NCBI GenBank assembly: GCA_003663295.1
Contig: QMZS01000018.1
Span: 1-12,762, forward strand
DNA from: Candidatus Aenigmatarchaeota archaeon
GTDB lineage: Archaea > Aenigmatarchaeota > Aenigmatarchaeia > QMZS01
Length of the DNA: 12,762 bases
Direction of reading: 5' to 3'
Positions 7,081 through 12,762 of this stretch are shown piece by piece. Within the stretch, counting starts at the first letter, position 1; every line of letters starts with the position of its first letter. Below the pieces are notes generated by a model. That model made no database searches. It worked only from the letters and a program-made list of their open reading frames with translations, and was not told the DNA's origin. The position numbers and the translations under genes are program-made.

Positions 7081-8415
7081 TTATCTCAAAGCATCCTGAG
7101 CCGCAGTAACCAAAGGATACATTGTTGGAGCAGGGGTGAGTTTTGGATGCGTTGCCATTTGCAGGGTTTCCAGTTCGGTTAATAATATTCTTTTTTGTAA
7201 ACTCAGTCCAATAATGTTAATTATCTCTCCGGCTGAATTTCCACCCGCAACCTGTCCCCCCAAAAGAATATGAGATTGTTTTGAAAAAATCAATTTAACT
7301 TTCAATTTATTTGTGCCTGGCATCCCCCCAGGATGTTTGTCGGTGCATTCCGCATTGCCAACAATAATTTCAAATCCTTCTTTAATTGCAGTATTTTCGG
7401 TCATGCCCGCAGAGCCCAAAACTAAATCTCCAACCTGCGTTGAGTATGTTGCAATTGTTCCTTTATTCTCTCTTAAAACATTAATCTTAAATAAATTTGC
7501 TCCCGCAATTCTTGCTTCTGCAGTGGCAGTTGACGCAAGCATTATGTTAATCCTTTTTCTTGTGAAGAAGTCTTTTTTCTCAGCGCAGTCTCCTATTGCA
7601 AATATATCCGAATCGGAAGTTCTTAAATATTCATCCACGACAATTCCCCTGCCTTTGCCAATTTCCAGTCCCGTTCTTTTTGCAAGATCTGAATTAGGAC
7701 TTGCCCCAATCCCGAGAATGACCAGTTCTGCTGGAATCTGTTTATTATTTGAAAGGGATATTGATTCCACGCGTTCATTCCCGTTAAATTTTAAAACTTT
7801 TTCCCCTGTAATTAATTCAACTCCTTCATCCACAAGTTTTTGTTTTGCTAACTCAGAGAATTCAGGGTCAAATGAATTTGCAAGAACCTCAGGCATTAAT
7901 TCCACAATAGATATTTTTGCATCTTTTAATTTTGAAAGTTCATCAGCAAATTCAACCCCGATAAATCCACCACCCACAATCACAATATTTTTGGCTTCTC
8001 CGCTATCTTTTTTCAGATTTTTTAAATGGTTCATTTCTTTTTGAATATTGTATATCCCTTTTTTTTCTATGCCTTCGATTGGAGGCATGATTGGATTTGA
8101 ACCCGTTGCGAGAACAAGTTTTTCATATTTAAATAGCTCATTATTTTTTGTTTTGATTTCTTTTCTTTCTTTATTAATTTCAATCACTTCATCAACTTTA
8201 AAATCAATTTTGTTTTTTTCCAGAGGGGCGTTTCCAAGAGCATTGTCTTCTGGTTTTAGTAAAGTTGTAAGCATGTAAGGAATGCCGCATGGAATAACTC
8301 CGCCTCCAACGCTTTTAATCACCAGAACTTTTTTTTCAGGATAACTTTTCTTTGCAGTGATGGCTGCGATTACGCCCGCAGGTCCGCCCCCAATTATAAT
8401 AATATCATATTTCAT
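7081..8415 (-). CDS. FAD/NAD(P)-dependent disulfide-family oxidoreductase (CoA-disulfide reductase / NADH oxidase type)
   Basis: The intact 444-residue flavoprotein has the two-dinucleotide-binding fold. FAD binds at GGGPAG (9-14), with ATGS at 103-106 and IFAIGDCAE at about 271-279. NAD(P)H binds at VGGGFIG (147-153). The single redox cysteine, Cys43 in IPCGIPY, places it with the single-cysteine group (CoA-disulfide reductases, NADH oxidases and peroxidases, sulfur-linked NAD(P)H oxidoreductases) rather than with the C-x4-C lipoamide or glutathione reductases. The C-terminal dimer domain carries HPKLTPAPTM. These enzymes pass electrons from NAD(P)H to CoA disulfide, polysulfide or oxygen and are often an oxygen or sulfur defence in anaerobic archaea; the substrate here cannot be read from sequence. 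The ATG at 8415 directly precedes MKYDIIIIGGG, so the start is secure. It is an intact gene flanked by decayed ones. Confidence 0.92.
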   Translation of the reverse strand: MKYDIIIIGGGPAGVIAAITAKKSYPEKKVLVIKSVGGGVIPCGIPYMLTTLLKPEDNALGNAPLEKNKIDFKVDEVIEINKERKEIKTKNNELFKYEKLVLATGSNPIMPPIEGIEKKGIYNIQKEMNHLKNLKKDSGEAKNIVIVGGGFIGVEFADELSKLKDAKISIVELMPEVLANSFDPEFSELAKQKLVDEGVELITGEKVLKFNGNERVESISLSNNKQIPAELVILGIGASPNSDLAKRTGLEIGKGRGIVVDEYLRTSDSDIFAIGDCAEKKDFFTRKRINIMLASTATAEARIAGANLFKINVLRENKGTIATYSTQVGDLVLGSAGMTENTAIKEGFEIIVGNAECTDKHPGGMPGTNKLKVKLIFSKQSHILLGGQVAGGNSAGEIINIIGLSLQKRILLTELETLQMATHPKLTPAPTMYPLVTAAQDALR

Positions 8416-8489
8416 TTTATAAAAATCTTTTTTTGCGACAACATAATTATGTATTGAATTATATAAGGTATTCTAAATTAATTTTTTTA

Positions 8490-9445
8490 TCATTGTTTGT
8501 TCTTTTTATTTTTATAAACTTTGAAAACGCAAAATGGACCGCACATAGAACAATATTTTTCTTTTTTAAGTTCAGGATTTTTTTAAGTATTCCTGGTTTC
8601 TTAACTTGCTGTTGGCAGAGGACCAAGAATATAGAAAGGCGAGTTATTGCAATATTTTTTCTATTTCATTTAAAGGAATATGACCGGGTCTTCAATCATT
8701 ACCTGAACCCCTTTTTTGCTCTATCTGAAAGTTTACCTAAATTTTTTAGTTCTTGGATTTGCGCTTTATCCATAGCATCAGCGAGGCATCTCGGTCTTAG
8801 TTTATCTCCAAGACTTAAGGTAACATCATATTTTTTGGCGATTTCAACAATCTCATCAAAGTGTTCATACAAGAAATTTTCTTTATTGTGGTGTTTCATC
8901 CATTCCAGTAAAAAAGAACCCCCGCGGCTGACGCATTTCATTACTCTTTTTTCAATTAATGGAAAAGATTTTCTTGTCACTCCTGCATGAACCGTGGCAA
9001 AGTTAATGCCATCTCTCGCCTGTTTTTCAAAAACTTCAAGATATAAGTCTTTGGTTATCTTTTTAATTTCACCGGCTTCTATTGCTGCCTGATAAAGAGA
9101 GACAGCTCCAAGAGGAACATTGCATTTTTTAATTATCTTTTTTCTTATTTTATCCACATCACTGCTGGTGCTTAGATCCATCATGGTATCAGCCCCTGCA
9201 TCAACTGCTGTTTTTAGTTTTTTTTAATTCTGTTCTTAAATCAGATTTCATGGAAGAAGTGCCAATGTTTGCGTTAACTTTTACTTTAAAGTCAGAACCA
9301 ATTCCAATTGGATCTAAATTTTGATGGTTTATATTTGCGGGGATAACAACCAGACCTTTGGATATTTTTTCTCTCAGTAAGTTGACATCAATGTTTTCAT
9401 TTCTTTTGTAATTTTGTTTTCCAGCGCAGATTGAAGTTGAGTCAT
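8490..9445 (-). pseudogene. thiC: Decayed thiC (phosphomethylpyrimidine synthase)
   Basis: ThiC is a radical-SAM enzyme that turns aminoimidazole ribotide into the thiamine pyrimidine. Pieces of it lie in order on the minus strand but in different frames. MTQLQSALENKITKEMK starts at 9445. NIDVNLLREKISKG and VIPANINHQN follow in another frame after a short loss. A run of eight A (9218-9225) shifts frame before TAVDAGADTMMDLS. The central part is then open from 9184 to 8699 (VSRGGS, YDVTLSLGD). Further single-base losses split GVQVMIE, PGHIPLNEIE and SPFYILGPL (about 8712-8613). The cluster motif CSMCGPFC survives at 8552-8529, but well over 100 codons that normally precede it are missing. Even the open part has lost signature residues (DLSTSS for DLSTGG; SLGDKLRPR for SLGDGLRPG). 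At least six lesions make this a true pseudogene, so this pathway step is probably lost here. Confidence 0.88.
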
Positions 9446-9497
9446 TTTTGAAAATCGCATATCCATAGTTGATTCTATATTCAAGGTATTTTAAGTT

Positions 9498-9820
9498 ATG
9501 TCTGTGGTGATTGATTATTCACCTAAATTTGAAGCAGCAAAAAAATATTATGAGCTATTTGAGACCGTATATAGATCAACAAAAAAATCAGAAGTTAACA
9601 ATCGATCATTAGGTGAAACAACAGAAAAATTTGTTAAAGGCGTTGTTTATGAGACTTTGAAATTCACCCGGATATAAGAGAAACCTTTACTGCGTTAAAT
9701 ATAAAATTAATTGAAATGATTGGAAAAGGTTATCTTGAATTGAGTGAAACTGAAATAACTCATTTTGATTCTGTGACCAAAGAAATTTATTTTGATAATC
9801 TTTTTAGCAATATAAAATAA
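9498..9820 (+). pseudogene. Small unknown gene split by a -1 frameshift
   Basis: ATG at 9498 opens a 59-codon frame (MSVVIDYSPKFEAAKKYYEL onwards) that stops at 9675-9677. The next frame carries on in protein-like sequence, FEIHPDIRETFTALNIKLIE to the stop at 9818-9820. Joining them by a -1 step at ACTTTG (9654-9659) gives a continuous 107-residue acidic, helical, soluble protein with no cysteine, no membrane helix and no motif I recognise. The simplest reading is one lost base, hence a pseudogene or a sequencing error; ribosomal slippage is possible, but ACTTTG is not a classic slip site. It is divergent from the thiC remnant, 52 bases away, and its stop lies 3 bases from the end of the convergent uS5 gene. 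Confidence 0.55.
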
Positions 9821-9823
9821 GGA

Positions 9824-10756
9824 TTATAATTTGCTCTTGCTCAAATTTTTAAGCGCATTCTCAACAGCGTAAATGAAATTCATCCTTGTGCCTGTCTGAC
9901 CTCTTGATTTAATTCTAATATCCTTGATTCCCGCAAGCCTGAACATTTTTTTTATTTCTTCAGGAGAACAAAGTTTCAAACCTTTTGGTGCAGGCATTAA
10001 TTTCACAAGAACCGAACCTGTTTTTCCAAATGATATGAAAGGTATTGAGTGCTCTTCTCCGCACATACATTCTGCTGAACCACAACCTCTTCTTATTGGG
10101 AATATATTCATTCTCGCTTTTCTTGCGGCTTTCTGGATTGCTTCTTTGTTTGTGGCCGCTCTTCCAAATCCAACTCCAATATAACCGTTTTTATTTCCAA
10201 CAACAACCATTGCTCCTAAATTTAATCTTCTTCCGGATTTATGAATCCTGACGGTTCTTCTAATCATGCTTCTTCGGATACCGCCTCCTTTTCCTGGACT
10301 TCCTCCAATTAAAATTAATTCTTCTTCAAGGTCGGGGATTAAAAAATCTGTAATCTGGGGTTCTTTTATAAGGTGTCCAAATTTAAAGATATCTTCTAAA
10401 GTTATTTTACCAGCTTGCACCTGAGTTCCGAGTTTTGTTTTTGGAATCCAAGGTTCTTCTTCATGTTCGTCTCGGAATCCGCGACCTTTTTTAAAATCTC
10501 TTTTGCCTCGAAATCTTTTTTCTTCAGGTTCCCCCCCATCAGTTTTAACCTCAGCTTCAGATTTTATGGTTTCATCAGATTCACTTTTTTTAGTTTCTTC
10601 AGTTTTATTTACAATTTTTTTTTCTAAATCTTCTTTTTTAATTGTTTCAGTTTTAATTACTTCTTTTTTAGTTTCTCCAGTTGTTTTATTTTCAACTTCA
10701 GCAACTCCTTTTTCATCATCTAAAGGATTTATATTATCTTTTTTATCTTCTTCCAT
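9824..10756 (-). CDS. rps5: Ribosomal protein uS5 with a long charged N-terminal extension
   Basis: uS5 is a small-subunit protein near the decoding site and mRNA entry. The archaeal core begins at WIPKTKLG and runs about 208 residues: the IKEPQITDFLIPDL stretch, the GRRLNLGAMVVVGNKNGYIGVGFGRA RNA-binding fold (typical order and residues), RRGCGSAECMCGEEHSIPF, and the C-terminal S5 domain with SRGQTGTRMNF. In front of it lies a ~100-residue low-complexity segment of Lys, Glu and Thr (ETKK, TETIKK, TEETKK) that ends in an Arg/Lys/Gly patch (FRGKRDFKKGRGFR); archaeal homologues have only a short lead there. I place the start at ATG 10756, one base after the uL18 stop. An ATG at 10771 in the same frame would add five residues and overlap uL18 by 14 bases, and is not excluded. 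It is translated after uL18 in the same unit. Confidence 0.93.
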   Translation of the reverse strand: MEEDKKDNINPLDDEKGVAEVENKTTGETKKEVIKTETIKKEDLEKKIVNKTEETKKSESDETIKSEAEVKTDGGEPEEKRFRGKRDFKKGRGFRDEHEEEPWIPKTKLGTQVQAGKITLEDIFKFGHLIKEPQITDFLIPDLEEELILIGGSPGKGGGIRRSMIRRTVRIHKSGRRLNLGAMVVVGNKNGYIGVGFGRAATNKEAIQKAARKARMNIFPIRRGCGSAECMCGEEHSIPFISFGKTGSVLVKLMPAPKGLKLCSPEEIKKMFRLAGIKDIRIKSRGQTGTRMNFIYAVENALKNLSKSKL

Positions 10757-10757
10757 A

Positions 10758-11261
10758 TTATTCTTTTGCATATTTATTTAAAATATTTTTCTTTACTTCA
10801 TCAAATTTCTTTGACATTTCTTCTGAAACGTGAGCTCCTTTGATTCTGTCTTCAGAAGGGAATCTGTCTTCAGAATGAGGTATATTTAATCCTCCGTCCA
10901 GACAACCTTTTAATATTGAGAAAATTTTGTTTCCTTGAGTTATTCTGGTTATGCCTGTATCAAAAACAGCTTCTTTAACTTTATTTTTCCTGCAGATTGC
11001 TCCAAACGCAAGTCCTGCCAGATAAGCGGCGGAAGTATTCTTTTTTGAATAAGTCCATCCCAATTCTGATAATTTTTTTGAGATATAAGTGTTTTTTGTA
11101 ATATCGCAACCATTGTATTCAATTAGCTGGATATTTACATAATTATTGGTTATTCTTGCCACAACTCTCGGTTTTCCTGATTTAATAAGAGCTAATCTTT
11201 TCCTATAATCTGTTTTTTCTTCACTTCGTCTCTTAAGAGGTAATACTTTCCTTCTTGCCAT
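10758..11261 (-). CDS. rpl18: Ribosomal protein uL18
   Basis: uL18 binds 5S rRNA in the large subunit. The 167-residue product from ATG 11261 starts MARRKVLPLKRRSEEKTDYR, the normal archaeal uL18 opening (basic lead, then R-R-x-x-x-K-T-D-Y-R-K-R-L). Further landmarks are SGKPRVVARITNNYVNIQL, the AYLAGLAFG helix, VFDTGI, LKGCLDGGLNIPHSE and RIKGAHV. The open frame extends 40 codons further upstream to 11381, but that part runs through the tRNA-Asp gene and its promoter gap and is not uL18-like, so I reject it. A TATA-like stretch at 11320-11337 precedes it. uL18 then uS5 is the order of the archaeal spc cluster, but the usual upstream neighbours (uL6, eL32, eL19) and downstream ones (uL30, uL15) are absent here. 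Confidence 0.95.
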   Translation of the reverse strand: MARRKVLPLKRRSEEKTDYRKRLALIKSGKPRVVARITNNYVNIQLIEYNGCDITKNTYISKKLSELGWTYSKKNTSAAYLAGLAFGAICRKNKVKEAVFDTGITRITQGNKIFSILKGCLDGGLNIPHSEDRFPSEDRIKGAHVSEEMSKKFDEVKKNILNKYAKE

Positions 11262-11319
11262 TAAATTAATAGGCTTAAAGTTTTTAATGTCATAAACTCC
11301 AGATAATTCAATTAAGTTA

Positions 11320-11337
11320 AGTATTATAAAATATATA
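11320..11337 (-). promoter_or_regulatory. TATA element of the uL18-uS5 unit
   Basis: The minus-strand stretch tatatattttataatac lies between the 3' end of tRNA-Asp and the uL18 ATG at 11261. The predicted transcript start near 11300 gives a leader of about 40 bases. It abuts the tRNA end, so the T-rich strand could also serve to end tRNA transcription. Confidence 0.45.
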
Positions 11338-11452
11338 CGCCCTGGCCGGGATTTGATTTCGTAAATCGCAAATAACAACAAAATGTTACTGCGAATTTAC
11401 CCGGGTCGCTGGCTTGACAGGCCAGTATCCTAAACCACTAGACTACCAGGGC
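11338..11452 (-). tRNA. tRNA-Asp (GUC), interrupted in the T-loop by 42 nt
   Basis: Without the insert the gene folds as a 73-nt cloverleaf: acceptor GCCCTGG/CCAGGGC, D-arm with GTGG in the loop, anticodon arm CTGGC-CTGTCAA-GCCAG (anticodon GUC), T-arm CCGGG-TTCAAAT-CCCGG, discriminator G. CCA is not encoded. The T-loop is split after T54; the remaining TCAAATCCCGG resumes 42 nt later. Removing exactly 11357-11398 restores a perfect T-loop, and no other boundary does. The 5' end lies eight bases past the antiporter stop. A TATA-like ttttaaaaatt (about 11468-11478, inside the antiporter's last codons) could drive it. Confidence 0.9.
11357..11398 (-). other. Putative tRNA-Asp intron at position 54/55
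   Basis: The 42-nt insert folds on itself. Pairing runs GTAAA/TTTAC (using the last two bases of the 5' exon), then TCGCA/TGCGA, then TAACA/TGTTA around a six-base loop, with a one-base bulge and a G opposite TT. Inference: it is removed to give a working tRNA. I could not find the regular pattern of two 3-nt bulges flanking a 4-bp helix at its ends, so splicing, if it happens, would use a relaxed motif. Confidence 0.65.
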
Positions 11453-11460
11453 ATAAATTA

Positions 11461-12630
11461 TTATTTAATTTTTAAAACAATCAGACCAATTATTGAAATG
11501 GAACAGGATACCAAGATTACAGAGAAAACAATGTCAGGGAAAAGTATTGTTTTTGCAAGATGGTAATGGAGAAATGGAAGAGGTGCAAGAACTGCGGCTG
11601 CAAGACCTCTCGACATCATAATCGCAATCAGATTCTTTTCTTGTTTTTCCATAAAATTATCTGGAATTAGTCGTGAACCCAAGCATCTCACGGAAAATAA
11701 CAGCAAGGTTAAAATAAGGCTATAAATGAAGATTTCAATATTTGCTATCCTTACAATAGAACCTAAGACAACAAAGAAAAATGTTCTGATAACAAAAACA
11801 ATTAGTCTGTGGAATTTGTTGGTGGTTGGGGTCATTGGACTTGCATTTTTTATATAAAATATTTTTCCTATCCGGGTTGCATTTCCAAGCACGATCCCAA
11901 AAATTAGTGAAGAAATTGCTCCAATTCCGCCAAATAATTCAGTTATGGCATATGTGAAAAATATCATTCCGATAGTTAAAATATAATGATATTCATAGCT
12001 TTCAATTCGCGGAAGGATATTTAGCCAAATTAATCCAAGCACAAACCCAACAACAATTGCAACTGAGAAAGAAGAGACTATGATGCTTGAGATTGCCACC
12101 ACACCCTTATTTGACAGGATAAGATATTCAATTGTTATGATTGCGATTAAAACGCAGAGAGCATCTGTGATTGCGGATTCAAGAGTGAGGAGATATTTTG
12201 TGTCTTTTTTTATATTTAATTTTGAGACAAGGGGAGCAACAATCACTGAAGAACTTCCGCCAACAATTGCTCCGAGAAGGATTCCAAGAGGCAGTTCCAG
12301 ACCAAACACCAGAACAGAAAATAATGCAGTGATTAAAACAGATAAAGTAAATATTGAGATTGACCAGATACTTGCTTTTGGAATCTCTTTAATCAAGGTG
12401 TAAAAATTCAGCTCCACGCCAACTTCAAAGAGAATAAACATAAGTGCGAGTGAAGAAAAAATCGGGGTCAGTTCAGATGAAATTATGGAAATTCCGTAAA
12501 AATTAAGCAACAGACCAATTAAAAGTAATAGGATGGCATCAGGTATTTTATATCTTTTAAAAATGCAATCCGCAAGTACTCCGAAGGATAATATAGCTCC
12601 GATAAAGAGGAATATTGCAGTGATAGACAT
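11461..12630 (-). CDS. Cation/proton antiporter of the CPA (NhaP/KefB-like) superfamily
   Basis: The 389-residue integral membrane protein has about 12 hydrophobic segments and no cytosolic TrkA-type regulatory domain, so it is the minimal transport unit. Marks are the FILFEVGVELNF helix (66-76; compare F-x-V-G-L-E-L in the superfamily), GGSSSVIVAPLVSKL (124-138), and LESAITDALCVL (150-161) with Glu151 and Asp156. In CPA1 NhaP-type antiporters this site reads E-S-x-x-N-D and in electrogenic CPA2 members D-D; here the Asn before the key aspartate is Thr. The likely role is exchanging Na+ or K+ for H+ across the cell membrane. Ion and stoichiometry cannot be read from sequence. ATG at 12630 begins directly before the first helix. 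It is divergent from tRNA-Lys (33 bases) and ends eight bases before tRNA-Asp on the same strand. Confidence 0.9.
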   Translation of the reverse strand: MSITAIFLFIGAILSFGVLADCIFKRYKIPDAILLLLIGLLLNFYGISIISSELTPIFSSLALMFILFEVGVELNFYTLIKEIPKASIWSISIFTLSVLITALFSVLVFGLELPLGILLGAIVGGSSSVIVAPLVSKLNIKKDTKYLLTLESAITDALCVLIAIITIEYLILSNKGVVAISSIIVSSFSVAIVVGFVLGLIWLNILPRIESYEYHYILTIGMIFFTYAITELFGGIGAISSLIFGIVLGNATRIGKIFYIKNASPMTPTTNKFHRLIVFVIRTFFFVVLGSIVRIANIEIFIYSLILTLLLFSVRCLGSRLIPDNFMEKQEKNLIAIMMSRGLAAAVLAPLPFLHYHLAKTILFPDIVFSVILVSCSISIIGLIVLKIK

Positions 12631-12663
12631 AATTATTTAATGTTTACTTAATTATATCTTTAT

Positions 12664-12762
12664 GGGCCCGTAGCTCAGACCTACCCTTATTAAACACATA
12701 TCAAAGGGAGGGAGCAATCTGGTAGAGCGACTGGCTCTTAACCAGTAGGTCGCGTGTTCGAA
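12664..12762 (+). tRNA. tRNA-Lys (CUU), interrupted in the D-loop, 3' end outside window
   Basis: Acceptor 5' strand GGGCCCG, then TA, D-stem GCTC/GAGC, anticodon arm ACTGG-CTCTTAA-CCAGT (anticodon CUU), and the T-arm start CGCGTGTTCGAA at the window edge. The last T-stem bases and the 3' acceptor strand are cut off. The D-loop is split after position 15 by 39 nt; joining 12678 to 12718 gives GCTCAGTCTGGTAGAGC, a normal lysine tRNA D-arm. Upstream, an A+T-rich gap shared with the antiporter start holds a TATA-like stretch. Confidence 0.9.
12679..12717 (+). other. tRNA-Lys D-loop intron with bulge-helix-bulge motif
   Basis: The exon bases GCTC (12673-12676) pair with GAGC (12712-12715) inside the intron, forming the central 4-bp helix. 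The two 3-nt bulges are AGA (12677-12679) and AAT (12716-12718). The inner helix pairs CCT-CCCTT with AAGGG-AGG (one bulged A). Cutting each bulge after its second base, as the archaeal splicing endonuclease does, yields exactly the canonical D-loop. Motif and product agree, so the intron call is strong. Confidence 0.85.

Noticed and set aside
7313..8044. 243-codon plus-strand frame
   Set aside because: Shadow of the oxidoreductase on the opposite strand, which carries all FAD, NAD and cysteine motifs.
8433..8990. 185-codon plus-strand frame
   Set aside because: It is antisense to the thiC remnant, whose recognisable motifs (CSMCGPFC, SPFYILGPL, SLGD) lie on the other strand; the plus-strand translation shows no domain.
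11262..11381. Upstream 40-codon extension of uL18
   Set aside because: It reads through the tRNA-Asp 3' half and the TATA element; uL18 proteins begin at MARRKV.

Overview
The window is A+T-rich archaeal DNA. The supporting evidence is an archaeal ATP-dependent DNA ligase, a Pus10-type pseudouridine synthase, archaeal-type ribosomal proteins uS5 and uL18, TATA boxes close upstream of several starts, one GGTGAT ribosome-binding site, and a tRNA intron with a bulge-helix-bulge splice motif. Split ribosomal gene order, a decayed thiamine gene and several short orphan genes suggest a small-genome lineage such as a DPANN archaeon. That placement is inference; no marker here names the phylum.

Layout, left to right. 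Positions 1-231 (minus) hold the start of a lysine-rich small protein that runs off the window. Positions 232-673 are a non-coding stretch rich in inverted repeats. A three-helix membrane protein follows (674-1336, plus). Next is a two-gene minus-strand unit: an unknown 222-residue protein (2580-3248) and a GT4-type glycosyltransferase (1345-2574). A small zinc-ribbon protein (3491-3682, minus) and a 36-residue protein (3771-3881, plus) are divergent. The latter overlaps the end of a divergent Pus10 homologue (3878-5014, minus), which is itself divergent from the DNA ligase (5073-6722, plus).

The stretch 6731-9820 contains three disrupted genes around one intact gene. There is a frameshifted small gene (6731-7011), an intact FAD/NAD disulfide-family oxidoreductase (7081-8415), a heavily decayed thiC (8490-9445), and another frameshifted small gene (9498-9820). 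All the long genes are uninterrupted, so the breaks are not spread evenly as random sequencing error would be.

The right end carries uL18 and uS5 as a two-gene unit (minus), an interrupted tRNA-Asp(GUC), a CPA-type cation/proton antiporter (minus), and the start of tRNA-Lys(CUU), cut by the window edge. Both tRNA genes are interrupted outside the anticodon loop: Lys by 39 nt in the D-loop, with a clear bulge-helix-bulge motif; Asp by 42 nt in the T-loop, with no clear motif. The interrupted tRNAs and the Pus10 homologue that lacks the family's catalytic aspartate are the most interesting points, because T-loop position 55 is where Pus10-type enzymes are known to act.
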